From Rickettsiales bacterium (lineage in GTDB: Bacteria > Pseudomonadota > Alphaproteobacteria > TMED109): a DNA stretch of 16,829 nt. The stretch spans positions 1 through 16,829 of the forward strand of contig NZIN01000015.1 of NCBI GenBank assembly GCA_002689905.1, in the 5' to 3' direction. Numbering within the stretch: position 1 is the first letter of the stretch; each line of letters opens with the position of its first letter. The notes below the pieces were generated by a model. It was given only the letters and a program-made list of their open reading frames with translations, searched no databases and was not told the origin of the DNA. A program made the position numbers and the translations under genes. Positions 1-8,300 of this stretch are shown in pieces.

Positions 1-479
1 ACTTGAAAGATTCTTTTGAAAACTCAGAAGGTGTTATAGTCACTCATTATTTAGGGCTAGATAGTTCGGAGCTTACGGAACTTAGAAATAGGGTAAAGCA
101 AGCAGGGTCAAAATTCTGTGTAACAAAAAATAGTCTTGCTAAGTTGGCTTCTAAAAGCACAAATTATGAAGAGTTAAATGGTTTTTTTTCAGGACCTGTT
201 GCTTTAGTTTTTTCTAAGGATCCTATTGCTGGTATTAAAGTTGTAAAAAATTTTAGTGACGAAAATGAAAAATTAAAATTCATTAGCGCGAGTTTTGATA
301 ATAAAATAATAGAAAACAAAGAATTCGAAGCACTTGCCAAGCTTCCATCTCTAGAAGAAATAAGAGCTAAAATAGTTGGCTGTATTACTGCGCCTCACCA
401 ACAGTTAATTAATATTTTAAATGGGGTAGGAACAGAGATTGTAGGGGTTGTTGAAAACTACTCAAAAAAGAAAGATTAA
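1..479 (+). CDS. rplJ: 50S ribosomal protein L10, 5'-truncated by window edge
   Basis: L10 anchors the L7/L12 dimers to 23S rRNA at the base of the large-subunit stalk, where translation GTPases are recruited. The visible 158 codons carry the family's N-terminal RNA-binding core (THYLGLDSSELTELRNRV, then VTKNSLAKLA) and end in the helical tail that binds L7/L12 (EEIRAKIVGCITAPHQQL region). The TTG at base 3 is not the real start: alphaproteobacterial L10 normally has about 10-15 more residues before this point, so the gene begins upstream of the window. The stop is TAA at 477-479. rplL follows 19 bases later, the usual rplJ-rplL pair. In E. coli L10 represses its own operon by binding a leader upstream of rplJ; that region is not visible here. 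Confidence 0.96.
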   Translation, partial: LKDSFENSEGVIVTHYLGLDSSELTELRNRVKQAGSKFCVTKNSLAKLASKSTNYEELNGFFSGPVALVFSKDPIAGIKVVKNFSDENEKLKFISASFDNKIIENKEFEALAKLPSLEEIRAKIVGCITAPHQQLINILNGVGTEIVGVVENYSKKKD

Positions 480-485
480 TAATTT

Positions 486-493
486 AGAAAGGA
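486..493 (+). promoter_or_regulatory. Ribosome binding site deciding the rplL start
   Basis: The purine run AGAAAGGA lies 5 bases before ATG 499. It supports that codon over the in-frame ATG at 448, which lies inside rplJ and would add 17 residues (MLKTTQKRKINNLERKN) that do not resemble an L7/L12 N-terminus. Confidence 0.8.
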
Positions 494-498
494 AAAAT

Positions 499-876
499 AT
501 GAGTGATTTAAATAAAATAGTAGATGAGTTATCTAATTTGTCTGTGATAGAAGCAGCTGAATTATCTAAGCTTCTTCAAGAAAAGTGGGGAGTATCTGCA
601 GCAGCACCTGTTGCAGTGGCTGCAGCTGGTAGTGGAGAAGCAGTTGCGGATAAAGGAGCAGAAAAAGATACATTTGATGTTATTTTAACTGATGTTGGTG
701 ATAAAAAAATTAATATAATAAAAGAAGTAAGAGGAGCAACTGGACTGGGACTCAAAGAAGCCAAGGATTTAGTAGAGGCAGCACCTAAAGCAGTTAAAGA
801 AGGAGTTGCTAAAGCAGAAGCAGAAGAATTAAAGAAAAAATTTGAAGAAGCTGGCGCTAAAATAGAACTTAAGTAA
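499..876 (+). CDS. rplL: 50S ribosomal protein L7/L12
   Basis: This is the multicopy stalk protein that recruits and stimulates EF-G, EF-Tu, IF2 and RF3 on the ribosome. The 125-residue product has the normal length and three-part architecture: a helical N-terminal dimerisation domain (about residues 1-32, binding L10), a flexible Ala/Val/Gly-rich hinge (about 33-53), and the globular C-terminal domain from about 54, starting near KDTFDVIL and containing the conserved factor-binding stretch IIKEVRGATGLGLKEAKDLV. The start at 499 is chosen for its Shine-Dalgarno sequence and for the expected N-terminus MSDLNKIVDELSNL. An in-frame upstream ATG at 448 would overlap rplJ and is rejected. The gene sits between rplJ and rpoB, with a 113-base gap before rpoB containing two possible hairpins. 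Confidence 0.97.
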   Translation: MSDLNKIVDELSNLSVIEAAELSKLLQEKWGVSAAAPVAVAAAGSGEAVADKGAEKDTFDVILTDVGDKKINIIKEVRGATGLGLKEAKDLVEAAPKAVKEGVAKAEAEELKKKFEEAGAKIELK

Positions 877-883
877 TTAATTT

Positions 884-913
884 TATACTTCACAACTAAA
901 TATTTGAAGTATA
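884..913 (+). promoter_or_regulatory. Inverted repeat in the rplL-rpoB gap, possible attenuator or processing hairpin
   Basis: TATACTTCA at 884-892 and TGAAGTATA at 905-913 form a perfect 9-bp stem with a 12-base loop, starting 8 bases after the rplL stop. The downstream sequence is A/T-mixed rather than a pure T-run, so it is a weak candidate for full termination. In E. coli this same gap holds a partial terminator and an RNase III site that lower rpoBC expression relative to rplJL. A similar role here is inferred from position. The stem is AT-rich, so its stability is modest. Confidence 0.5.
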
Positions 914-952
914 TATTATTTATATTCATGTCTATTTTATTAATTAATTTTT

Positions 953-978
953 AAAACTGCTTCCCTTGTGAAGCTTTT
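953..978 (+). promoter_or_regulatory. Small terminator-like hairpin just upstream of the rpoB ribosome binding site
   Basis: GCTTC (959-963) pairs with GAAGC (970-974) around a 6-base loop and is followed directly by TTTT (975-978). AAAA at 953-956 could pair with that T-run across a 2-base bulge. The structure ends two bases before the AGGAGT Shine-Dalgarno (981-986) of rpoB, so it could affect read-through or ribosome access. A 5-bp stem is short, so chance is possible. Confidence 0.3.
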
Positions 979-989
979 ACAGGAGTATT

Positions 990-3900
990 ATGTCTAAAAA
1001 TTTATCCTTAACCAACAGAAGAAGTTTGCGACATAGCTTTGGTATGTTGTCAGATACTGTAAATATGCCAAATCTAATAGAGATACAAAAACATTCTTAT
1101 CAAATGTTTTTAGAATCAGGTTTAGGTTCTGATAAAAAAAGTGAAATGGGTATTCAAGATGCGTTGAAAAGTATTTTTCCGGTAAAAGATTATGCAGGAC
1201 GAATGAGTCTTAAGTATATCTCATATAAGTTAGATAGACCGAAATATGATGTAATAGAGTGTAGGCAAAGAGGACTAACTTATTCAGCTGCTTTAAAGGT
1301 TACTTTCAGATTAGATGTCGTAAATATTGATGAGGACACTGGTAATAAAATAGGTCAAGATGCTCGTGAGGAAGAGGTTTACTTAGGTGACATTCCGTTG
1401 ATGACTGATAAGGCAACATTTGTAGTTAATGGAACTGAAAGAGTGATCGTTAGTCAAATGCATAGATCACCGGGTGTTTTCTTTGATAACAATAATGCAG
1501 CAAGAGTAATACCTTACAGGGGTTCCTGGTTAGATATTGAGTTTGATGCTAAAGATTTATTGTTTATTAGAATAGATAGAAGAAAAAAACTTTCTATAGT
1601 CTTTTTATTAAAATCTATGGGTATGAGCAACGAGGAGGTTCTAGACTATTTTTATCACAATTCAGAGATTATTATTGAAAAAGATAGTTATGCAAGCATA
1701 GCTTATGACTTTAATGACCTGAAAGGAGAAATGAGTTTTGATCTAATTGATGCAAAAACTAATAAGTTATTACTAAAAAAAGGGGAGAGATTAACTAGTC
1801 GTCACAGTAAAGGGTTTATTGAAAAAGGTCTAGAAAGAATATTAGTGCCTATTGAAGAAATTTACGGTAGGTTTTTTTCTGAAGATATATTCAATGAGAG
1901 TACTGGAGAAGTTTTTGCGGAAGCAGGAGAGGAAATTGATGAAAATAAAATAGATTCTCTACTAAAAGAGAATATAAAAAAGTTTAAAGTGATAATTATT
2001 AATGATAAGGTTGGACCTTATGTAAGAAATAGTCTTTTAACTGAGAGCTCTGCAACTAGAACTGAAGCCTTAGCGGCAATTTATAAAATAATGAGACCAG
2101 GTGAACCACCGACTGAGGAAAGTTCAGAAAAACTTTTTTATGATTTATTTTTCTCGAGATTTGAAGGAAAAAACGATACTACGAAATTTTTTAATCATCC
2201 AAAAGATGAAAATCAAAGTGAACTGTCTTTAGATAAAGATATAATTGAACAAGAAGGTGCTTGGATATTAAAGCAGGAAAATGATTGGAGTTTAGTAACA
2301 GTTGGTGTACTAGCAAGAAAAAACTCTAAACACAATTTTTGGGTTAAAAATGAATCAATTATAAAACTAGAGTCAGAAAAATACGATCTCTCGGCTGTAG
2401 GAAGAGTTAAGTTAAATGCTAGACTAAACTCACATATTCCTGAAGAATTTGGAGAGCTCCAGTTAGAAGATATATTACAAGTAATTAAAATAGTAATTAA
2501 CCTTAAAGATGGTATTGGTGAGTGTGACGATATAGATCATTTGGGTAATAGAAGAGTTAGATCTGTGGGTGAACTGATTGAAAATCAGTTTAGAATGGGT
2601 TTAATAAGAATGGAGAGATCAATAAAAGAAAGAATGGGTTCTATTACTGAAGATAAATTGGTTCCAAAAGAACTAGTTAATGCAAAGCCTTTAACTTCTG
2701 TTTTAAGGGAGTTTTTTGGTAGTTCGCAGTTGAGTCAGTTTATGGATCAGACAAATCCTTTATCTGAAATTACTCACAAAAGGCGTTTGTCAGCTCTTGG
2801 TCCAGGTGGTCTTACTAGGGAAAGAGCTGGCTTTGAAGTTAGGGATGTTCATCCTACACATTATGGAAGAATATGTCCCATAGAAACACCTGAGGGTCCT
2901 AATATTGGTTTGATTAATAGTTTGGCGACGTATTCTAAAATTAATAATTATGGTTTTATTGAAAGCCCGTATAGAAAAGTCAAGGAAGGAAAAGTAACTA
3001 ATGAAGTGGAATATTTATCAGCTATAGATGAAGATAAATACTGTATAGCACAAGCAAATGCTCCACTGACTAAGACTAATGAATTCGTTAGAGATTTAGT
3101 TTCTTGTAGAAAAGACGGTGACTTTATAATGTCTACTACTGATAAAATAGATTACATGGATGTGTCACCTAAACAATTAGTTTCAGTGGCAGCCTCTTTG
3201 ATTCCATTTCTAGAAAATGATGATGCTAATAGAGCTCTTATGGGTTCTAATATGATGAGGCAAGCAGTTCCATTAGTTATTAATGAATCTCCTATGGTAG
3301 GCACAGGTATGGAAGCAGTTGTTGCTAAAGACTCTTCGGCGGCAGTAGTGGCTAAAAGAGGGGGGTTTGTGGAACAAGTAGATGCTAAAAGAATTGTTAT
3401 ACGACATACTGATGAAGAAAAGTATGATGTTACTCTTGGCGTAGATGTTTATAACCTTTTAAAGTTTCAGAGATCAAACCAGAATACAGCTATTAACCAA
3501 AGACCACTTGTAAGAGTGGGAGATAGAGTAGAATCAGGTGATGTAATAGCTGATGGTCCAGCTACAGATCAAGGTGAATTGGCTTTAGGAAAAAATGTAT
3601 TAGTAGCTTTTATGCCATGGAATGGTTACAATTATGAAGATTCAATTCTTATATCAGAAAGAATTGTAAGAGATGATGTGTTTACGTCAATTCATATTGA
3701 AGAATTTGAGTTAATGGCTAGAGATACAAAACTAGGTCCTGAAGAAATAACTCGAGACATTCCTAATGTTGGTGAGGAATCCCTTAAAAACCTTGATGAA
3801 ACTGGAATAGTTTACATAGGTGCAGAAGTCAAACCTAATGATATTTTAGTAGGAAAAGTTACACCTAAAGGTGAAACTCCAATGACACCTGAAGAGAAAC

Positions 3901-5312
3901 TGCTTAGAGCTATATTCGGTGAGAAGGCTTCAGATGTAAGAGATACATCTTTAAAACTTCCTGCAGGAGTATCTGGCACGGTTGTGGAAGTAAGAGTTTT
4001 TAATAGAAGAGGTGTTGAAAAAGATGAAAGAGCTTTAGCTATTGAAAAAGAAGAAATAGAAAGGTTGGCCAAGGATAGAGATGATCAAATTAGAATAATC
4101 GAAGAAAATATTCATCAACGACTTAAGAGTCTTTTAGTTGGTAAGCAAGTAGCTAAAAGCCAAAAAGGTATAAAGACTGGTCAGACTATTACTGAAAAGT
4201 TCATGGATGAAATGAATAAAAGTGATCAATGGAAACTCACAGTTAAAAATCAGAAGAATATGGATGAATTAGAAAATCTTAAAACAGAATATGATGCTGA
4301 AATGAAGGAAATTTCTTTAATGTTTTCTGAAAAAGTAGATAAGGTTCAGTCAGGAGATGATCTTTTACCAGGCGTATTAAAAATGGTGAAAGTTTTTGTA
4401 GCTGTGAAAAGAAAACTTCAACCAGGAGATAAGATGGCTGGAAGACATGGAAATAAAGGAGTTATTTCAAAAATAGCACCAATAGAAGATATGCCTTATA
4501 CAGAAGAAGGTGTTCCTGTTGATATAGTATTAAATCCACTTGGTGTGCCTTCAAGAATGAATGTTGGGCAGATTTTAGAAACTCATCTAGGTTGGGCGTC
4601 TGCGGGTTTAGGAAAGAAAATTAAAAATATAATTAATGATGCACAGAGTGATTTGAAAGCTAAGAGTAATAGCTGTCGAAAAGCTCTTAAAGCTTTCTTT
4701 AAGCCCAAATATTATGAGGAAAGAATAAGTTCATTGAAGGATGAAGAAGTAATAGAGCTTATGAAAAAGACAAAATCTGGAGTTAATTTAGCAACTCCAG
4801 TATTTGATGGAGCTAAAAATGATGACATTGTTGAATTATTAAAATTATCTGGATTGGATGAATCAGGACAAGTAAATCTGATTGATGGAAGAACTGGAGA
4901 AATGTTTGATAGAAAAGTTACCGTAGGATATATATATATGTTAAAACTACATCACTTAGTAGACGATAAGATACATTCTAGATCAATTGGCCCATATAGT
5001 TTGGTTACTCAACAGCCATTGGGAGGAAAAGCTCAGTTTGGAGGCCAAAGGTTTGGAGAAATGGAAGTTTGGGCTCTACAAGCTTATGGGGCATCCTATA
5101 CACTTCAAGAAATGCTTACTGTTAAGTCAGATGATGTGGCTGGAAGAGGTAAGGTTTATGAATCAATTGTCAGAGGTGAAACAAACTTTGAGGCAGGAGT
5201 TCCTGAGTCTTTTAATGTATTAGTAAAAGAAATGCAGTCTCTGTGTCTAGATGTAGCTCTGTCTTCAGATAAAGTTAGTAAAAAAATAAAGAATAATAGT
5301 CAGGAGAATTAA
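990..5312 (+). CDS. rpoB: DNA-directed RNA polymerase subunit beta, with an extra insert
   Basis: This is the catalytic beta subunit of RNA polymerase. The start ATG has AGGAGT 3 bases upstream. The N-terminus (RRSLRHSFG), both lobes and the C-terminal clamp-contacting region are present. The rifampicin pocket is wild type in form: FMDQTNPLSEITHKRRLSAL, with D586, H596 and S601 corresponding to E. coli D516, H526 and S531. Active-site lysines K1148 and K1156 lie in DKMAGRHGNKG. The proteobacterial insert near residues 1010-1130 is retained. At 1440 residues the protein is longer than E. coli beta (1342) and than the roughly 1350-1380 usual in alphaproteobacteria. The excess is explained by about 72 extra residues between LFF (386-388) and YDLSAVGR (465 onward). 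The gene's stop shares one base with the rpoC start (TAATG). Confidence 0.98.
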   Translation: MSKNLSLTNRRSLRHSFGMLSDTVNMPNLIEIQKHSYQMFLESGLGSDKKSEMGIQDALKSIFPVKDYAGRMSLKYISYKLDRPKYDVIECRQRGLTYSAALKVTFRLDVVNIDEDTGNKIGQDAREEEVYLGDIPLMTDKATFVVNGTERVIVSQMHRSPGVFFDNNNAARVIPYRGSWLDIEFDAKDLLFIRIDRRKKLSIVFLLKSMGMSNEEVLDYFYHNSEIIIEKDSYASIAYDFNDLKGEMSFDLIDAKTNKLLLKKGERLTSRHSKGFIEKGLERILVPIEEIYGRFFSEDIFNESTGEVFAEAGEEIDENKIDSLLKENIKKFKVIIINDKVGPYVRNSLLTESSATRTEALAAIYKIMRPGEPPTEESSEKLFYDLFFSRFEGKNDTTKFFNHPKDENQSELSLDKDIIEQEGAWILKQENDWSLVTVGVLARKNSKHNFWVKNESIIKLESEKYDLSAVGRVKLNARLNSHIPEEFGELQLEDILQVIKIVINLKDGIGECDDIDHLGNRRVRSVGELIENQFRMGLIRMERSIKERMGSITEDKLVPKELVNAKPLTSVLREFFGSSQLSQFMDQTNPLSEITHKRRLSALGPGGLTRERAGFEVRDVHPTHYGRICPIETPEGPNIGLINSLATYSKINNYGFIESPYRKVKEGKVTNEVEYLSAIDEDKYCIAQANAPLTKTNEFVRDLVSCRKDGDFIMSTTDKIDYMDVSPKQLVSVAASLIPFLENDDANRALMGSNMMRQAVPLVINESPMVGTGMEAVVAKDSSAAVVAKRGGFVEQVDAKRIVIRHTDEEKYDVTLGVDVYNLLKFQRSNQNTAINQRPLVRVGDRVESGDVIADGPATDQGELALGKNVLVAFMPWNGYNYEDSILISERIVRDDVFTSIHIEEFELMARDTKLGPEEITRDIPNVGEESLKNLDETGIVYIGAEVKPNDILVGKVTPKGETPMTPEEKLLRAIFGEKASDVRDTSLKLPAGVSGTVVEVRVFNRRGVEKDERALAIEKEEIERLAKDRDDQIRIIEENIHQRLKSLLVGKQVAKSQKGIKTGQTITEKFMDEMNKSDQWKLTVKNQKNMDELENLKTEYDAEMKEISLMFSEKVDKVQSGDDLLPGVLKMVKVFVAVKRKLQPGDKMAGRHGNKGVISKIAPIEDMPYTEEGVPVDIVLNPLGVPSRMNVGQILETHLGWASAGLGKKIKNIINDAQSDLKAKSNSCRKALKAFFKPKYYEERISSLKDEEVIELMKKTKSGVNLATPVFDGAKNDDIVELLKLSGLDESGQVNLIDGRTGEMFDRKVTVGYIYMLKLHHLVDDKIHSRSIGPYSLVTQQPLGGKAQFGGQRFGEMEVWALQAYGASYTLQEMLTVKSDDVAGRGKVYESIVRGETNFEAGVPESFNVLVKEMQSLCLDVALSSDKVSKKIKNNSQEN
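2157..2381 (+). other. In-frame insert of about 72 residues within RpoB
   Basis: RpoB residues about 390-464 separate two blocks that are nearly adjacent in other bacteria: PGEPPT...LFF on the left and YDLSAVGRVK on the right, which E. coli joins with about four residues near position 390. The extra segment is charged and Asn/Lys-rich at first (about 391-420), then alternates hydrophobic and polar residues and carries three tryptophans (W425, W433, W451), which suggests a small folded, possibly beta-rich module rather than a loose linker. The reading frame is open throughout and base composition is like the rest of the gene. There is no Cys/Ser at the left junction followed by a His-Asn at the right junction, so it is not an intein. 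Function is unknown to me. Confidence 0.8.
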
Positions 5313-8300
5313 TGAATAAAGCCCTTAAACAATTTGAGTTATCAAATAATAATGAATTTGATTTAATTAAAATATCTATTGCTAGTCCTGAAAAAATTAG
5401 ATCATGGTCATTTGGAGAGGTGAAGAAACCAGAAACTATTAATTATAGAACATTTAAGCCAGAAAAGGATGGCTTATTTTGTTCAAGAATATTTGGGCCA
5501 GTTAAGGACTATGAGTGTCTATGTGGAAAGTATAAAAGGATGAAGCATAGGGGGATAGTGTGTGAAAAATGTGGAGTTGAAGTGATTCAGTCAAAAGTTA
5601 GAAGGGAGCGAATGGGGCATATAGAATTAGCTGCTCCTGTTGCACATATATGGTTTCTAAAATCACTTCCATCTAGAATCAGCCTCCTATTAGATATGCC
5701 TATGAAAGACGTTGAAAGGGTTTTATATTTTGAAAATCACATTGTAATAGAGCCTGGTTTAACTAACCTAAAATTTAAGCAAATACTATCTGATGAAGAG
5801 TACAATAAGGCTCTTGATGATAATTCAGCTGACTCATTTTCTGCAGGTATTGGAGCTGCGGCAATACGCAGTATTTTTGAGTCCATGGATCTTTTAGAGG
5901 AAAAAGAAAAAATTAAATTAGAATTTTCAGAAACTAAATCTGATATAAAGAAAAAAAAATTAATAAGAAGGTTAAAACTTGTAGAACAATTTATTAGTTC
6001 AGGCAATAAGCCTGAATGGATGATACTTTCTTCTCTGCCCGTTATACCGCCTGATTTGAGACCTTTAGTACCATTAGATGGAGGTAGGTTTGCTACTTCG
6101 GACCTTAATGATTTATACAGGCGAGTAATTAATAGGAATAATAGACTAAGAAGGTTAATAGAATTAAAAGCACCAGATATTATAGTAAGAAATGAAATGA
6201 GAATGCTTCAGGAATCTGTTGATGCCTTATTTGATAATACGAGAAGAGCAAGGCCTATAACTGGTTCCAATAAAAGACCTCTTAAGTCCCTCGCTGATAT
6301 GTTAAAAGGTAAACAGGGAAGGTTCAGACAAAACTTATTAGGAAAAAGATGCGATTATTCAGGTAGATCTGTGATAGTTGTTGGTCCTGAGTTAAAACTT
6401 CATCAATGTGGGATTCCAAAAAAAATGGCGTTAGAGTTATTTAAACCTTTTATTTACTCTAAGCTTGAAATTAGAGGTCTTGCAACTACCATCAAATCAG
6501 CAAAAAAAATGGTTGAAAAAGAGCGATCAGAAGTTTGGGATATTTTAGATGAGGTTATTAGAGAACATCCAATATTATTGAATAGAGCCCCTACTCTTCA
6601 CAGATTAGGTATACAAGCTTTTGAACCAGTTTTAATAGAAGGTAAGGCTATAAGATTACACCCTTTAGTGTGTACTGCATTTAATGCTGACTTTGATGGT
6701 GATCAAATGGCTGTTCATGTTCCTCTATCTGTTGAAGCTCAGTTAGAGGCAAGAGTATTAATGATGTCAACAAATAATATTTTGAGTCCTGCTAATGGAA
6801 AGCCCATAATTGTTCCAACTCAAGATATTGTCTTAGGATTATATTTTCTTAGCCTTGATAGTGATAAAGAAAAAGGTGAAGGCATGATTTTTTCAGGTGT
6901 TTCAGAAATAAAACATGCTTTAGACTCAAAGTGCTTGAGTATGCATGCTAAAATTAAAGCTAGAATAAAAACTATAGACAAAGAAGGATTTGAAATAAAT
7001 AAGATTGTAGAAACTACTCCAGGTAGGTTGCTTATTTCAGAGGTTTTACCAAAACATAAAGATATACCTTTCCAATTGATTAACAAAGTATTAAGTAAAA
7101 AAGAACTAGCCGGTTTAATTGATATTGTATACAGGTTCTGTGGTCAAAAAGATACTGTTATTTTTGCAGATAAATTAATGGAACTTGGTTTTAAGCATGC
7201 ATGTATGGCAGGTATATCATTCGGCAAAGATGATATGATAGTCCCTGAGGCAAAAAAAGGGCTAGTTGATAAAACTAGAGATTTAATCAAGCAATATGAA
7301 AAACAATATTCTGATGGACTAATAACACAAGGTGAAAAATATAACAAAGTTATAGACTCATGGTCTAAATGTACTGATAATGTTGCTGATAAAATGATGT
7401 CAGAAATGTCTATAGGTAAAGGCAAAAATATGAATTCTGTTTTCATGATGGCTGATTCTGGCGCTAGAGGATCTGCTGCTCAAATGAAACAATTAGCTGG
7501 AATGAGGGGTTTAATGGCAAAGCCTAATGGAGAAATTATAGAAACTCCTATTATTTCAAACTTTAAAGAAGGATTAAGTGTATTAGAATATTTTAATTCA
7601 ACGCATGGAGCTAGAAAAGGATTGGCAGATACAGCTTTAAAGACGGCTAACTCAGGCTATCTAACCAGAAGGTTGGTAGATGTAGCTCAAGACCTTATTA
7701 TAACCAAAGAAGACTGTGGTACTAGTAAAGGAATAGTTAAAAAAGCAATTATTGATGCTGGTGAAATAATTGAAAGCTTATATGATAGAATTATTGGTAG
7801 ATATTGCGCTGATAACCTAATTAGTCCAACTGATAGTAAGTCTATTGCAAAAAATGGTGACTTTATAGATGAAGAACTTGCAAACACGATTATTGATGCA
7901 GACATTGATACTGTTAAAGTAAGAAGTGCTTTAACCTGTGATTTATCTATAGGAATTTGTTCAATTTGTTATGGAAGAGATCTGGCTAGAGGGACTAAAG
8001 TAAATATTGGAGAAGCAGTAGGTGTTGTAGCTGCTCAATCTATTGGAGAACCTGGAACTCAGCTTACAATGAGAACTTTTCATATTGGAGGTGCCGCTCA
8101 AGCTGGTTCAGAACAATCTAGGTTAGAAGCAACTATTGATGGCACTCTAACCATAGATGGAGGAAATGTTATTTTTGATAAAAAGGGTACAGGAATCGTT
8201 TTAGATAGAGACTGTAGACTTGTAATCAAAGATGATAATCAGCGAGAGCGTTATAGAGAGAGAGTTCCCTATGGAGCAAATATCTTAATTAAAGAAAATA

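Noticed and set aside
448..498. Longer rplL start at ATG 448
   Set aside because: The added residues are unlike L7/L12, it would overlap rplJ by 32 bases, and ATG 499 has a good ribosome binding site and the expected N-terminus.
576..929. Open frame on the - strand opposite rplL
   Set aside because: It is a mirror of the Ala-rich L7/L12 coding sequence, has Ser/Ala low complexity, no recognisable domain, and spans the rplL-rpoB gap. It is a shadow frame.
904..938. Possible rpoB promoter in the rplL-rpoB gap (TTGAAG with AT-rich hexamers downstream)
   Set aside because: No -10-like hexamer falls 16-18 bases after TTGAAG; the available ones are at about 11 or 23 bases. In such AT-rich sequence the match is not meaningful.
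2157..2381. RpoB insert as an intein
   Set aside because: No Cys/Ser/Thr nucleophile with splicing block at the left junction, no terminal His-Asn at the right junction, and about 72 residues is too short for even a mini-intein.
4987..5223. Second + strand frame within the 3' part of rpoB
   Set aside because: It lies wholly inside a highly conserved part of RpoB in another frame and the product has no recognisable features.
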